Part shown: positions 43,420 to 52,069 of the stretch, piece by piece | How the letters are laid out: every line of letters starts with the position of its first letter | How positions within the stretch are numbered: the first letter of the stretch is position 1 | DNA from: Gordoniibacillus chartarius | Lineage (GTDB): Bacteria > Bacillota > Bacilli > Paenibacillales > NBRC-103111 | Direction of reading: 5' to 3' | Length of the DNA: 64,000 nucleotides | Assembly: GCF_042432825.1 (NCBI RefSeq) | Contig: NZ_JBHLWN010000107.1 | Location: forward strand, 48,482-112,481 | Made by a program: the position numbers and the translations under genes | Notes under the pieces: model-generated | Seen by the model: only the letters and a program-made list of their open reading frames with translations | What the model was told of the DNA's origin: nothing | The model's database searches: none

Positions 43420-43466
43420 TCATAATTATAGCATATTTCAGTTCGTTCATGATCATTTCAAGTTTA
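43420..43466 (-). promoter_or_regulatory. DeoR gene promoter with candidate operator
   Basis: Minus strand TATAAT lies near 43425, about 45 bases before the start codon. Upstream, the 10-mer AAATGATCAT (43449-43458) is followed by GAACGAACTGAA; the identical 10-mer recurs at 41031-41040 between the two ATPase genes. A shared DeoR operator is possible. Confidence 0.4.
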
Positions 43467-43626
43467 CGGTTGCGTTCACTATTGGATCAGAAGTGATTAG
43501 GAAAGTTCTTAAATGAAACAAAAAGAAGACGCCGCTATATACATGCGTAATAGCTGCGCCTGGTTTGTGTTGTTGCTATTAGAGGTTCGTATGGCAATCG
43601 CCCAAAGAGGGGGCGAGCCATAGGTT

Positions 43627-44853
43627 TCATCGGTATCCGCGAAAAGTGCGGCGCAGGTCCCCCACCCATTCATCCGGAATTTCCCATGGAATGAAATGTC
43701 CGCCCTGTTCATGTGCCGTGATGTTGACATGGTTGTACCAAGCTGCCCGATCGCTCTCCAGAAAATGCTGCACGCGAGCGTCAGTCGTGACGCCCGGCGG
43801 ATTTTCATAGCCGACGAACGTGATGCCGGTTGGCGCCTCGATCACTGGCGAGCGGTCATGTACGGGAGTCCATGGATAGCGATTATTGTTGGCGTAAACG
43901 CGCATGGAGGTTTCGATGGTGTTCGTAACCCAGTAGATGGTCGCATGTGTCAAGAGGTCGTTCTTTGAGAAAACATGCTCGATATTGCCGTTATTATCGC
44001 TCCATCTGGCCCAGCGTTCCAATATCCACGCCAGCATGCCGACTGGAGAGTCGCTCAGCCCGTAGGCAAGGGTGCCGGGATCGAGGGTGTGCACGGCGAG
44101 ATGCGAGGCAAACCGGCGGTCGAGTTCGATAATTTTCGTTCGGATATGCTCGGGCAGATTGTCCGGAAGAGGGCGTCCGCCGGTGAGATCCCAAGCGCGC
44201 TCCCCATTGAACAAATTCAGCTTTTGTGCGGAACCGATATGAATGGCGTACAGTTCATCGGGATACTTATGTCCTAATTGACCGGTAACGAGCGCCCCGA
44301 CATCGCAGCCTGCCGCGGCATATTTCGGATAGCCGAGAATATCCGTCATGAGCGTGTGCCATAGATCGGCGATCTTCCAAAAATTCATGTCAGGGTGGTT
44401 AGGAAGCGGCGAAGAGAAGCCGAAGCCCGGAAGTGACGGTACAATAACATCAAAGGCTTCGGTTGGGTCGCCTCCGAAGGCCGCGGGATCGGCCAGCGGA
44501 TCGATCACCTTCGACCAGTGCCAGAAGGTCCACGGCCAGCCGTGGGACAGGATCAGGGGGATTGGGCTTGGGCCCTTGCCAGGCTTATACATGAAGTGCA
44601 CAGGGACACCGCTAACCTCCACGTGATAATGTTCGTAGGCGTTGATTGCTTGTTCAGCTTTACGCCAATCGAAATCGTTGATCCATTCATCGACCAAGCC
44701 TTCGAGATAGTTTCGATTCACGCCGTAAAACCAGTCCTCATTGCCGGCGTCAAGAGGCCATCTGGTAGATTGGAGCCGATGTCGCAGATCGACGAGCACC
44801 TCATCCGGTACGAAAATCGGCCGGGGTTCAAGCGGGAATGGAGCGGTTGCCAT
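43627..44853 (-). CDS. epoxide hydrolase (alpha/beta fold)
   Basis: A 408-residue soluble epoxide hydrolase-like enzyme with the EHN N-terminal domain (FVPDEVLVDLRHRLQSTRWP, NDFDWRKAEQAINAYEHY) followed by an alpha/beta-hydrolase core: oxyanion motif HGWP (104-107), nucleophile Asp184 in AGCDVGA, catalytic His386 in EQGGHFIPWE. It would open an epoxide by water attack in the cytoplasm. A MarR gene precedes it on the same strand; a tandem repeat at 44914-44939 overlaps its probable promoter. Substrate unknown. Confidence 0.9.
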   Translation of the reverse strand: MATAPFPLEPRPIFVPDEVLVDLRHRLQSTRWPLDAGNEDWFYGVNRNYLEGLVDEWINDFDWRKAEQAINAYEHYHVEVSGVPVHFMYKPGKGPSPIPLILSHGWPWTFWHWSKVIDPLADPAAFGGDPTEAFDVIVPSLPGFGFSSPLPNHPDMNFWKIADLWHTLMTDILGYPKYAAAGCDVGALVTGQLGHKYPDELYAIHIGSAQKLNLFNGERAWDLTGGRPLPDNLPEHIRTKIIELDRRFASHLAVHTLDPGTLAYGLSDSPVGMLAWILERWARWSDNNGNIEHVFSKNDLLTHATIYWVTNTIETSMRVYANNNRYPWTPVHDRSPVIEAPTGITFVGYENPPGVTTDARVQHFLESDRAAWYNHVNITAHEQGGHFIPWEIPDEWVGDLRRTFRGYR

Positions 44854-44888
44854 GAATATTCCTCCCTTAATAAAAACAGGTTAAGGAA

Positions 44889-44939
44889 ATTATATAATTA
44901 ATTAATATAATTGTCTAATATAAATTTCTAATATAAATA
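44889..44939 (-). promoter_or_regulatory. epoxide hydrolase promoter with tandem 13-bp repeat
   Basis: Minus strand TTAGAC (44913-44918), 18-base spacer and TATAAT (44889-44894). The plus strand carries TCTAATATAAATT and TCTAATATAAATA back to back (44914-44926, 44927-44939; 12 of 13 identical) from the -35 box upstream, a likely regulator site. Confidence 0.5.
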
Positions 44940-44965
44940 GGCGCAGATGGCTGCATAGTCTATCC

Positions 44966-44996
44966 CCAAGGCAAGAAGCAACACTTCTTGCCTTGG
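44966..44996. terminator. perfect 13-bp hairpin after the MarR gene
   Basis: CCAAGGCAAGAAG-5-CTTCTTGCCTTGG, perfect stem, 36 bases beyond the MarR stop codon. No T-run follows, so it may be a weak terminator or a transcript 3' stem. Confidence 0.5.
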
Positions 44997-45032
44997 ACGA
45001 AAGATATTCTGATGTCAAACGAACTCCCTTAT

Positions 45033-45479
45033 CTAGCTTTGATTTCCAACTTCGGCCAGATGCCTCAGTGCAGGGATTGCGGCTGCAATCGCCGTTTTCT
45101 CCTCCTTCGTAAGTCCTTCGAACAATGTTGAAAGCTGAGCCACGCGCTCCGAGCGGCGTGATTCAATGACTTTCGTCCCCTCCCCGGTGATATGCACGAG
45201 AACTACCCGCCCGTCACTCGGATCCGGGCGGCGTTCAACCAGCCCGTCACGTTCAAGACGGGTAACCAGCTGCGTCATTGCCGATTGCGTTATTTGTTCC
45301 GTGGCCGTTAGTTCCGTTAACCGCATAGGACTCTTGCGGGATAAGGTATGAAGCACGGAAAGGGTGGTAAAACTTAGCTTCTCAATAGATGGCAGCCGAA
45401 TAATAATCCTCGTCAGTTCCTCGAAGGCCATAGCAAAATCGGCGATATTGATATCGTTGGAATAATCATTAGGTTTCAT
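45033..45479 (-). CDS. MarR-family transcriptional regulator
   Basis: A 148-residue winged-helix regulator (MRLTELTATEQITQSAMTQLVTRLERDGLVERRPDPSDGRVVLVHIT), full MarR length. The ATG at 45479 has no Shine-Dalgarno sequence, but a TATAAT (45486-45491, minus strand) ends 6 bases before it, so the mRNA may be leaderless. It lies upstream of the epoxide hydrolase gene and probably controls it. Confidence 0.9.
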   Translation of the reverse strand: MKPNDYSNDINIADFAMAFEELTRIIIRLPSIEKLSFTTLSVLHTLSRKSPMRLTELTATEQITQSAMTQLVTRLERDGLVERRPDPSDGRVVLVHITGEGTKVIESRRSERVAQLSTLFEGLTKEEKTAIAAAIPALRHLAEVGNQS

Positions 45480-45508
45480 AAACCGAATTATATCATAAAC
45501 TTATATAA

Positions 45509-45987
45509 ATGGATGAAGCCTACATGCCTTTGATCCGCCGAATTCGGGAGGAAATCCGCAACAATCCGAATATGATTGATTTCGCCAGCGGTGAATTGTT
45601 TTCCGATTTGTTTCCGAATGACCCGCAAGGATATATAGGCCTAAGGGAAACGTTAGTGGAATTATTGCGAAAGCATCACGGGAGGGCTTGAAACAAGAGC
45701 TGCTGCTTAAACGCAATATACTGGTGCAAGCCATCCAACAAAAGCTTGATGGACAATTGGAATGTACAGTGCCGAACGGCGGGTTAAATCTTTGGTGCAA
45801 AATCTTGAGGAAGGTCGACGCGAACGAGCTGCTCGAGAAAGCCATTCAGCGGGGCATTGTTTTCGTGCCGGGCGGGGTCTACGGTTCCACGAACCATTAC
45901 GTTCGCTTCTCCTATGCACAGCCAAATCGGGATTCCCTTAAGAAGGGAATAAGCATTTTTGCGGATGTTCTTGGAGGTTGCCAATAA
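45509..45987 (+). pseudogene. MocR-type (GntR/aminotransferase) regulator, decayed
   Basis: Two pieces in different frames. 45509-45690 reads IRRIREEIRNNPNMIDFASG, ELFSDLFPN joined directly to DPQGYIGLRETLVELLRKHH, the start of the aminotransferase domain with the stretch between LFPN and DPQGY missing. 45688-45987 reads LLKRNILVQAIQQKLDGQLE, CTVPNGGLNLWCKI and GIVFVPGGVYGSTNHYVRFSYAQPN, the domain's C-terminal end. The DNA-binding domain and the whole PLP-Lys core are absent. At least two deletions and a frame change have occurred. Confidence 0.8.
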
Positions 45988-46006
45988 GCTTGTGCTGAAT
46001 TTGAGC

Positions 46007-46032
46007 CCAGGAAGCCATGTCAGGCTTCCTGG
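46007..46032. terminator. hairpin between convergent genes
   Basis: CCAGGAAGCC-6-GGCTTCCTGG, perfect 10-bp stem between the MocR remnant and the GH16-like gene. No T-run. Confidence 0.45.
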
Positions 46033-46062
46033 ACGGAAACATGTGCGGAAGCACACTTTCAC

Positions 46063-46875
46063 TTAATCTTTCCGATAACACCGGATATAATCGACTCGGA
46101 ACTCGCTCGGATACACGGGAGCTTGCCCGCCCTCGCTCACCGGGCGCGGAATTTCATAAATGTTCAGCATCAATTGCATGGGATAGTCCGGCGACTGCTT
46201 TGAGTGGTGAATAAGCTCGTTATCGATGTAAAATCGGACCCCCTCCGATGTCCAGTCCACCGCGTAAATGTGAAACCGGCTCGCATCGATAGGGAATTCA
46301 CGCTCGAAGAACTCATCCTTGATCTTCGGATCGCCGAAGGGGTGCAGGCCGAAGCCAATTGTCGACTTCGTTGCGCCTCCTTCATTCCAGCCCTTCAGCT
46401 CGAACGGGCAGATCTCAGCCGAACGTTCCGGGTGGTCCTCGAACCCGATCATCCAAAATGCGCACACGTTATTCGGGCTATGAAGCCCCTTTGCCCTCAA
46501 TTCCACATAGCCGTAGTGAGGCGTAAACAACCGCTCTGTCGCCTGATATTCACGGACACGGAGGCTTTTGGAAAACCGGTGCTGGCCATATTCGCTGCCG
46601 AGCGGACCGGAATAAACTCCGGTTTGGAGATTGCTGACCTTGATCCCCCCGTCGAATTCGGGACTCCAGGGCTCTTGGTCCTCCGTAATTTGCAAGATAA
46701 GCTCGCTGTCCTCGAACCGGTAATGGGCCGCGGTTCTCGCGCGGCTGCTCCATTGCGGCAAATAGAAGGGAAACCATTTGCTGCGATCCAGCTCTTCCGA
46801 ATCAAAGTCATCTGCAAAAACCAGCGTGTACCCCGGCTTATACTCGTCATTCCTTGGAAAATCGTTCTCCGGCAT
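46063..46875 (-). CDS. GH16-like glycoside hydrolase with altered catalytic motif
   Basis: A 270-residue beta-jelly-roll protein of the GH16 class (TLVFADDFDSEELDRSKWFP, YGYVELRAKG, FWMIGFED, FHIYAVDWTSEGVRFYIDNELIH, EFRVDYIRCYRK). The usual EIDxxE motif appears as EICPFE (154-159): both glutamates, nucleophile and acid/base, are kept but the central Asp is Cys156. No signal peptide, unlike most GH16 enzymes, so it would act on an imported oligosaccharide. Alone between hairpins; substrate unknown. Confidence 0.8.
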   Translation of the reverse strand: MPENDFPRNDEYKPGYTLVFADDFDSEELDRSKWFPFYLPQWSSRARTAAHYRFEDSELILQITEDQEPWSPEFDGGIKVSNLQTGVYSGPLGSEYGQHRFSKSLRVREYQATERLFTPHYGYVELRAKGLHSPNNVCAFWMIGFEDHPERSAEICPFELKGWNEGGATKSTIGFGLHPFGDPKIKDEFFEREFPIDASRFHIYAVDWTSEGVRFYIDNELIHHSKQSPDYPMQLMLNIYEIPRPVSEGGQAPVYPSEFRVDYIRCYRKD

Positions 46876-47055
46876 GGATTTGCTGCTCCTTTGTTGAACT
46901 TGTCTTGGAATAATTCCCTCTTAAGGGGATATAGAACTTTGCATATGTAAATTCGCCCCCAAATACGAAATTCCTTTATTTGTAAGCGAACGGCAGGCGA
47001 TCGGTTATCGGTTGCCGGTTGCCGTTGTATCCCATTCAACTATCGTATCTGTTCA

Positions 47056-47259
47056 TCATTTATCCTTTTTTACATCATTGCTTTGGATAAACAATTCCCT
47101 GATAAATGCCCCAAGAAACACTGAAATTGCAATTGCAAGAAGCAGATGGATTATTCTTACGAATTGGTGCGGGGTACCGATTACAATGGCTCCGCTCATC
47201 ATAATTATGATGGCAAACATGCAAATTCCGATCACCAGGTGTTTCCTAGTCGGTCTCAT
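47056..47259 (-). CDS. small two-helix membrane protein, unknown function
   Basis: A 67-residue protein with two hydrophobic helices (LVIGICMFAIIIMMSGAIVI and IIHLLLAIAISVFLGAFI) and a charged C-terminus. The ATG has GGGGGTGGAG upstream. It follows the LacI-type regulator gene on the same strand by 31 bases, so it may share its transcript. No family recognised. Confidence 0.65.
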   Translation of the reverse strand: MRPTRKHLVIGICMFAIIIMMSGAIVIGTPHQFVRIIHLLLAIAISVFLGAFIRELFIQSNDVKKDK

Positions 47260-47290
47260 ACTCCACCCCCTATTACCGGCAATATAGACA

Positions 47291-48337
47291 CTAGCTACCT
47301 AGGATTGTCCCGTTATCCTTCCCGCATCCTTTGCGGGTCGAAGAGCGGACAAACAGCTCCGGCAGCAGTATTTGCGGCTCTACGGAGACGGAAGGCTCCC
47401 TGATCCGTTCGAGCAGCATCGTTGAGGCCATGATTCCGAGCTCATGCGTATCCATGTGAATGACCGTAAGCGGGGGGCGCATATAAGGTGCGATCGGAAA
47501 ATTATCGAATGCGACGACACCGAACGAACCAGGGACGGAAAGCCCGGCTTTTTCAAGCGCCTGCAGGGCCCCGAAGGCTAAATAGTTGTTGGTGCAAACG
47601 ATTGCATCCGGCCTTTCGTTTTGTTGGAGCAGGTCTGTCATCAGGCGTTCGCCGCTGGCCTCATCCCCCGGACCGGTACGGACCAGCTTCAGAGCGTCAT
47701 CGGTAACACCGCGCGAAGCCATCGCCCGCTTGAAGCCGTTCAACCGGTTTTGCGAAATAGGATCCCCGGGCATGCCGGTCAACATGCCGATTCGGCGATA
47801 GCCCTGTTCGAGCAAATGGCTGACGGCAATTTCGCTGCCTGCGTCATTATCGATATCCACCCACAGGGTGCCCTTCGGAACGGCAGGCCGACCGATCACG
47901 ACATAGGGCAGCTCAGTTTTCCTGAGCTCTTCGGCCAGCTCCGGCGAGATGATCGAGCTGTGAATCAGCAAACCGTCCGCTTTCTTGCTATATACGTACC
48001 GGTTAAGTAACTCCGTATCTCCATAGCTGGCATTGGCGATCGTCAGCTCGTACCCGTGTGCGCACGTAACGCTCTCCGCCCCGCTGAGCAGGCTGAAGAA
48101 GAACGGGTTGGAGAAGTCGCTCTTCCTATCCATGTTTATGATGAACGCAATGTTGAAGCTGGCGCTGCGGGCTAGCTGAGTGGCAATGCTGCTGGGCGTG
48201 TACTGCAGATCCTTGATGACCTGCCGCACCTTCTCTTTCGTCGCTTCGGAGATGGTCGGAGCGTCGTTGAGCACCTTGGATACCGTCGACTTGGCGACCC
48301 CGGCCGCGCGGGCAATATCGTTGATCGTGACTTTCAA
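47291..48337 (-). CDS. LacI-family repressor of the maltodextrin operon
   Basis: A 348-residue regulator: LacI helix-turn-helix and hinge (VTINDIARAAGVAKSTVSKVLNDAPTISEATKEKVRQVIKDLQYTPSSIATQLA) and a sugar-binding core (NIAFIINMDRKSDFSNPFFF, LPYVVIGRPAVP, WVDIDNDAGSEIAVSHLLEQGYRRIGMLTG, FGVVAFDNFPIAPYMRPPLTVI). The start is TTG at 48337 with AGGG upstream. It is divergent from the binding-protein gene; a 28-bp palindrome in the shared region is its likely operator, derepressed by maltose or maltodextrin. Confidence 0.92.
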   Translation of the reverse strand: MKVTINDIARAAGVAKSTVSKVLNDAPTISEATKEKVRQVIKDLQYTPSSIATQLARSASFNIAFIINMDRKSDFSNPFFFSLLSGAESVTCAHGYELTIANASYGDTELLNRYVYSKKADGLLIHSSIISPELAEELRKTELPYVVIGRPAVPKGTLWVDIDNDAGSEIAVSHLLEQGYRRIGMLTGMPGDPISQNRLNGFKRAMASRGVTDDALKLVRTGPGDEASGERLMTDLLQQNERPDAIVCTNNYLAFGALQALEKAGLSVPGSFGVVAFDNFPIAPYMRPPLTVIHMDTHELGIMASTMLLERIREPSVSVEPQILLPELFVRSSTRKGCGKDNGTILGS

Positions 48338-48421
48338 GACTAATCAGCCCTTCACTTGGAATACAGCAGTGTTTTCCCTAATTATATCGGCTTTGCAGAA
48401 GCCGCGAAACATCGGGAATTG

Positions 48422-48488
48422 AGAAAACGATTGCACAAACCGGCAATATATGCTAATTTTAGTTCAAGGAAACCGGTTTCCTTGAACT
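48422..48488 (+). promoter_or_regulatory. maltodextrin operon promoter, LacI operator and cre-like site
   Basis: TTGCAC (48431-48436), 17-base spacer and TAATTT (48454-48459). A perfect 28-bp palindrome (48461-48488, core GGAAACCGGTTTCC) covers the predicted transcription start, a standard LacI-family operator. AGAAAACGATTGCA (48422-48435) overlaps the -35 box and matches the cre pattern at 12 of 14 positions. Confidence 0.75.
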
Positions 48489-48514
48489 TTCATTTTGAAC
48501 GGGGAGGCGTGCCC

Positions 48515-49843
48515 ATGAATACGAAGAAGAGCCGATTCGCACGAAGCGCACTAACCGCATTGATTGTATTAACTGCAAGCGGTTGCAGCGTAAGCCATTT
48601 GTCCGCCGGCGGCAGTCAGGCCGGAACGGCGGCAAATACGGAAACGACGCCTGCAGCGCCTGCACAGACATCTGGCGCGGCAGTAACGGCGGAAGTGAAG
48701 CCCGAGCCCGGGGCGTCACTGACACTTTGGGAAGAGGAGGTGGAGTTCGGTTTCCTGAAGCCGGCGGTCAAGGAATTCGAGGAGAAGTACAACGTACCGG
48801 TTCAAATTGAGCATGTGCCGGTCCCCAATCAAGCGCAGCGGCTCTCCAACGACGGGCCGGCGAAGCTGGCCGCGGACGTCGTCCTGGTGCCTCACGACCG
48901 GCTTGGCGACATGGCCAGCGCCAATCTGATCCTCCCTAACGACGTCTTCGAGCAGGACACCCGCAATACCATGCTCGACACGGCTGTTCAAGCGGTCACT
49001 TTCAACGGTATCCTGTACGGTTATCCGAAATCGATCGAAACTTATGCGCTTTACTATAACAAGGATTTGGTGAAGGAGCCGGCCAAGACCTGGGATCAAA
49101 TCGCCGAATTCGCTAAAACGTTCAACGATAAATCGAAGAACCGTTATGCTGTCATGTGGGAAAATAGGAGCATGTATTACAATTACGCCTTCATCGGAAC
49201 AAACGGAGGTTATGTATTCGGCAAGAACGGGACGGACCCGGAGGATATCGGACTGAATAACGACGGAGCCGTTCAGGCGATGAAATATTTTCAAGGCTTG
49301 AAGTCGATTCTTCCCGTCAACACGGCGGATACCACCTACAACGTGAAGACGCAGCTTTTCCAGGAAGGCAAATTGGCTTACAACATCGACGGCCCTTGGT
49401 CCAGCGGCAGCTTTAAAGGCAAAGTGAATTTCGGCGTCATGCCGCTGCCGCAGCTGCCGGGCGGGAAGAGAAGCGTCTCGTTCTCGGGGGTACGCGCCTA
49501 CTATGTAAACTCCTATACGAAATATCCGAACGCGGCAAAGCTCTTTGCGAAGTTCCTTACGGATAAAGAGAATGCGCTGAACAATTTCAAAACGACCGGT
49601 ACGATTCCCGCGAACAAAGAGGCCGGCGAAGACCCGATCATTCAATATGATCCGATCGTCAGCGGGTTTCTGGAGCAATTCAAAGAATCGCAGCCGATGC
49701 CGTCCATTCCGGAAATGGCGAACGTCTGGGCGCCGATGGAAGGGGCGATCGGAGCGATCTGGAACGATCAGGCGGACGTGAAGACATCGCTGGATAAAGC
49801 AGTGCAAACGATTAAGGACCAGAACAAATCCACTAAAAAATAA
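48515..49843 (+). CDS. maltose/maltodextrin-type sugar-binding lipoprotein
   Basis: A 442-residue CUT1 binding protein: lipobox LTASGC, Thr/Ala linker, then the MalE-like fold (LTLWEEEVEFGFLKPAVKEFEEKYNVPVQIEHVP, ADVVLVPHDRLGDMASANLI, YGYPKSIETYALYYNKDLV, WENRSMYYNYAFIGTNGGYVF, AYNIDGPWSSGSFKGKVNFGVMPLPQLPGGK). The ATG at 48515 has GGGGAGG 7 bases upstream. First gene of the operon with two permeases and a neopullulanase, so maltodextrin is the probable ligand. Confidence 0.92.
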   Translation: MNTKKSRFARSALTALIVLTASGCSVSHLSAGGSQAGTAANTETTPAAPAQTSGAAVTAEVKPEPGASLTLWEEEVEFGFLKPAVKEFEEKYNVPVQIEHVPVPNQAQRLSNDGPAKLAADVVLVPHDRLGDMASANLILPNDVFEQDTRNTMLDTAVQAVTFNGILYGYPKSIETYALYYNKDLVKEPAKTWDQIAEFAKTFNDKSKNRYAVMWENRSMYYNYAFIGTNGGYVFGKNGTDPEDIGLNNDGAVQAMKYFQGLKSILPVNTADTTYNVKTQLFQEGKLAYNIDGPWSSGSFKGKVNFGVMPLPQLPGGKRSVSFSGVRAYYVNSYTKYPNAAKLFAKFLTDKENALNNFKTTGTIPANKEAGEDPIIQYDPIVSGFLEQFKESQPMPSIPEMANVWAPMEGAIGAIWNDQADVKTSLDKAVQTIKDQNKSTKK

Positions 49844-49902
49844 CCGGGTTCCGGCCCGTTCCAGTAAGGAGCGGGGCAGATCACGCAGGAGGCCATACGA
49901 GC

Positions 49903-51216
49903 ATGAAATGGAATCGATCCATGAAGGCGGCGCTTCTGTCCGCCCTTTGGATGGGGCTCGGACAGTTGTACAATCGCCAGGTGGTCAAAGGCTTGCTGTT
50001 CATGGGAATCGGTACGGCAAGCGCAGGCTGGATCGTCAGCGGGCTGCTTCGAAGCTTGGTTGGACTGATTACGTTAGGGACCAAGTCGAGGCAAATGATC
50101 AAGGTCGGAAATCAATATCAAATGACCGAGGGGGACCATTCGATCTTTCTCATGGTCGATGGGCTTATCGCTGTTCTCCTCCTCCTGTTTATTGTCATCA
50201 TCTATGTCCTGGGCATTCGCGATGCACATCGGCAGGCAGCTATTGCCGGCAGAAGGGGCCGAACGGAGACGTTCACCGAATCGCTGCGTGCCGTCGGAGG
50301 AAGGAACTTTCCTTACGCCATTCTTGCGCTGCCTGTAGCCGTCGCCATTTTCTTATCCATTCTTCCTCTGCTCTTCAGTATACTGCTGGCGTTCACCAAC
50401 TTCGCTCCTCCCAATCTGCCGCCGGCGAAGCTGGTCCGATGGGTCGGATTTCAAAACTTTGCCGACCTGGTTCAGCTCAAGACGTGGAGCAGCACATTCA
50501 TCGGCGTATTTACCTGGACGATCGTGTGGTCCGTGTTGTCCACCGTAACGACTTATTTCGGAGGAATGGCGCTCGCGGTTCTCGTTAACCAACCGGACGT
50601 AAGACTTAAAGCTTTATGGCGTACGGTCCTGATCATTCCGTTTGCACTGCCGAATCTCGTCTCGCTCCTCGTTTTTCGCAACCTGCTCAACACCGAGTTC
50701 GGCCCGATCAATCAGTATTTGCGATTGCTCGGGCTTGGCGGGATCCCGTGGCTGACGGACCCGTTCTGGGCCAAGGTGACGGTTGTCGGGGTTAACATGT
50801 GGCTAGGCGTGCCGCTCTCGATGATTCTCATCTCCGGTGTGCTGACGACGATTCCGAAGGATCTATACGAAGCGGCGAGGGTAGACGGGGCATCGCCCTG
50901 GCAAATGTTCCGCAATATTACGCTGCCTCTGGTTTTGTTCACGACGGCTCCCGTGCTGATCATGCAGTTTGCGGGCAATTTTAATAATTTCAACGTCATC
51001 TTCCTGCTGACGGATGGGAATCCGATTTTGCCGCACTACCAATATGCGGGGGCAACCGACCTGCTGGTCACCTGGCTGTACAAACTTACGCTCAACAATA
51101 GGCAGTATAATATGGCGGCTGTGCTGGGCATTATCATTTTTGCGGTCGTGGCCGGCTTGTCCATCTATAATTACCGCAAAACAAGCTCTTACCGGGAGGA
51201 GGATATGAACGCATGA
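49903..51216 (+). CDS. maltodextrin ABC transporter permease (MalF-like)
   Basis: A 437-residue permease, longer than most CUT1 partners because of an N-terminal two-helix region (ALWMGLGQLYNRQVVKGLLF) and an extra helix near residue 90, as in Gram-positive MalF/GanP proteins. The EAA loop is YEAARVDGASPWQMFRNITLPL. GGAGG precedes the ATG. The stop overlaps the next gene by 4 bases. No ATPase gene is present in the operon. Confidence 0.93.
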   Translation: MKWNRSMKAALLSALWMGLGQLYNRQVVKGLLFMGIGTASAGWIVSGLLRSLVGLITLGTKSRQMIKVGNQYQMTEGDHSIFLMVDGLIAVLLLLFIVIIYVLGIRDAHRQAAIAGRRGRTETFTESLRAVGGRNFPYAILALPVAVAIFLSILPLLFSILLAFTNFAPPNLPPAKLVRWVGFQNFADLVQLKTWSSTFIGVFTWTIVWSVLSTVTTYFGGMALAVLVNQPDVRLKALWRTVLIIPFALPNLVSLLVFRNLLNTEFGPINQYLRLLGLGGIPWLTDPFWAKVTVVGVNMWLGVPLSMILISGVLTTIPKDLYEAARVDGASPWQMFRNITLPLVLFTTAPVLIMQFAGNFNNFNVIFLLTDGNPILPHYQYAGATDLLVTWLYKLTLNNRQYNMAAVLGIIIFAVVAGLSIYNYRKTSSYREEDMNA

Positions 51217-52037
51217 AGCCGAGACTGCTGTTCACTTATGCCATTCTTACCGTCGTCTCGCTGGTGAGCCTCTATCCGACACTCTGGATCGTGCTGTCGT
51301 CCTTCAAGATCGGCAACAGCCTGTACAGCGAAACGCTGCTTCCCGAAGGCTTGACGCTGGAGCATTACGCGGCGCTGCTTTCAGGCCAAAAATACAATTA
51401 TCCGTTCTGGTTCTTCAACACGCTCAAGGTGGCGTTCTTCTCGACGCTGTTCGGGACGTTCCTGACGCTGCTCGGATCGTACGCCATCGCGCGGTTCCGG
51501 TTCATCGGCCGCAAATACGGATTGATGGGCTTGCTCGTCCTGAACATGTTCCCCGGCTTCATGTCGATGATCGCCATTTATGTCCTTCTCCTGCAGCTCG
51601 ACCTGCTGAACAGCCATTGGGCGCTCATCCTTGTGTACAGCTCGGGCGCCTTCCTCTCCAACGTATTTGTGGCGAAGGGCTTCTACGATACGATTCCGCA
51701 GAGCCTGGATGAAGCCGCCCGAATTGACGGCGCTTCGAATTGGCAAGTCTTTACGCGGATCATGATTCCGCTGTCCCGGCCAATGCTGACGTACGTTTCC
51801 CTCGTTATTTTCAACGGGGCATGGATCGATTTTATTTTCGCCAAGCTCATCTTGCGTACAGGTGACAAGACGACGCTCGCCATCGGCCTGTACGATATGG
51901 TCAATCAGTTTAATTCCACCGACTTCACCGTATTTGCGGCGGGAGCTGTGCTGCTTGCGGTACCGATCGTGGTGCTGTTTATCTGGCTGCAGCGGTTCCT
52001 GATTGACGGATTGACAGCCGGTGCCGCCAAAGGATAG
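51213..52037 (+). CDS. maltodextrin ABC transporter permease (MalG-like)
   Basis: A 274-residue, six-helix permease with EAA loop DEAARIDGASNWQVFTRIMIPLSRP and the MalG-type C-terminus LIDGLTAGAAKG. Start overlaps the MalF-like stop (ATGA). It pairs with the upstream permease and is followed 32 bases later by the neopullulanase gene. Confidence 0.94.
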   Translation: MKPRLLFTYAILTVVSLVSLYPTLWIVLSSFKIGNSLYSETLLPEGLTLEHYAALLSGQKYNYPFWFFNTLKVAFFSTLFGTFLTLLGSYAIARFRFIGRKYGLMGLLVLNMFPGFMSMIAIYVLLLQLDLLNSHWALILVYSSGAFLSNVFVAKGFYDTIPQSLDEAARIDGASNWQVFTRIMIPLSRPMLTYVSLVIFNGAWIDFIFAKLILRTGDKTTLAIGLYDMVNQFNSTDFTVFAAGAVLLAVPIVVLFIWLQRFLIDGLTAGAAKG

Positions 52038-52069
52038 ATACAAACGTTACATGGAGGAGAAACTTGCTT

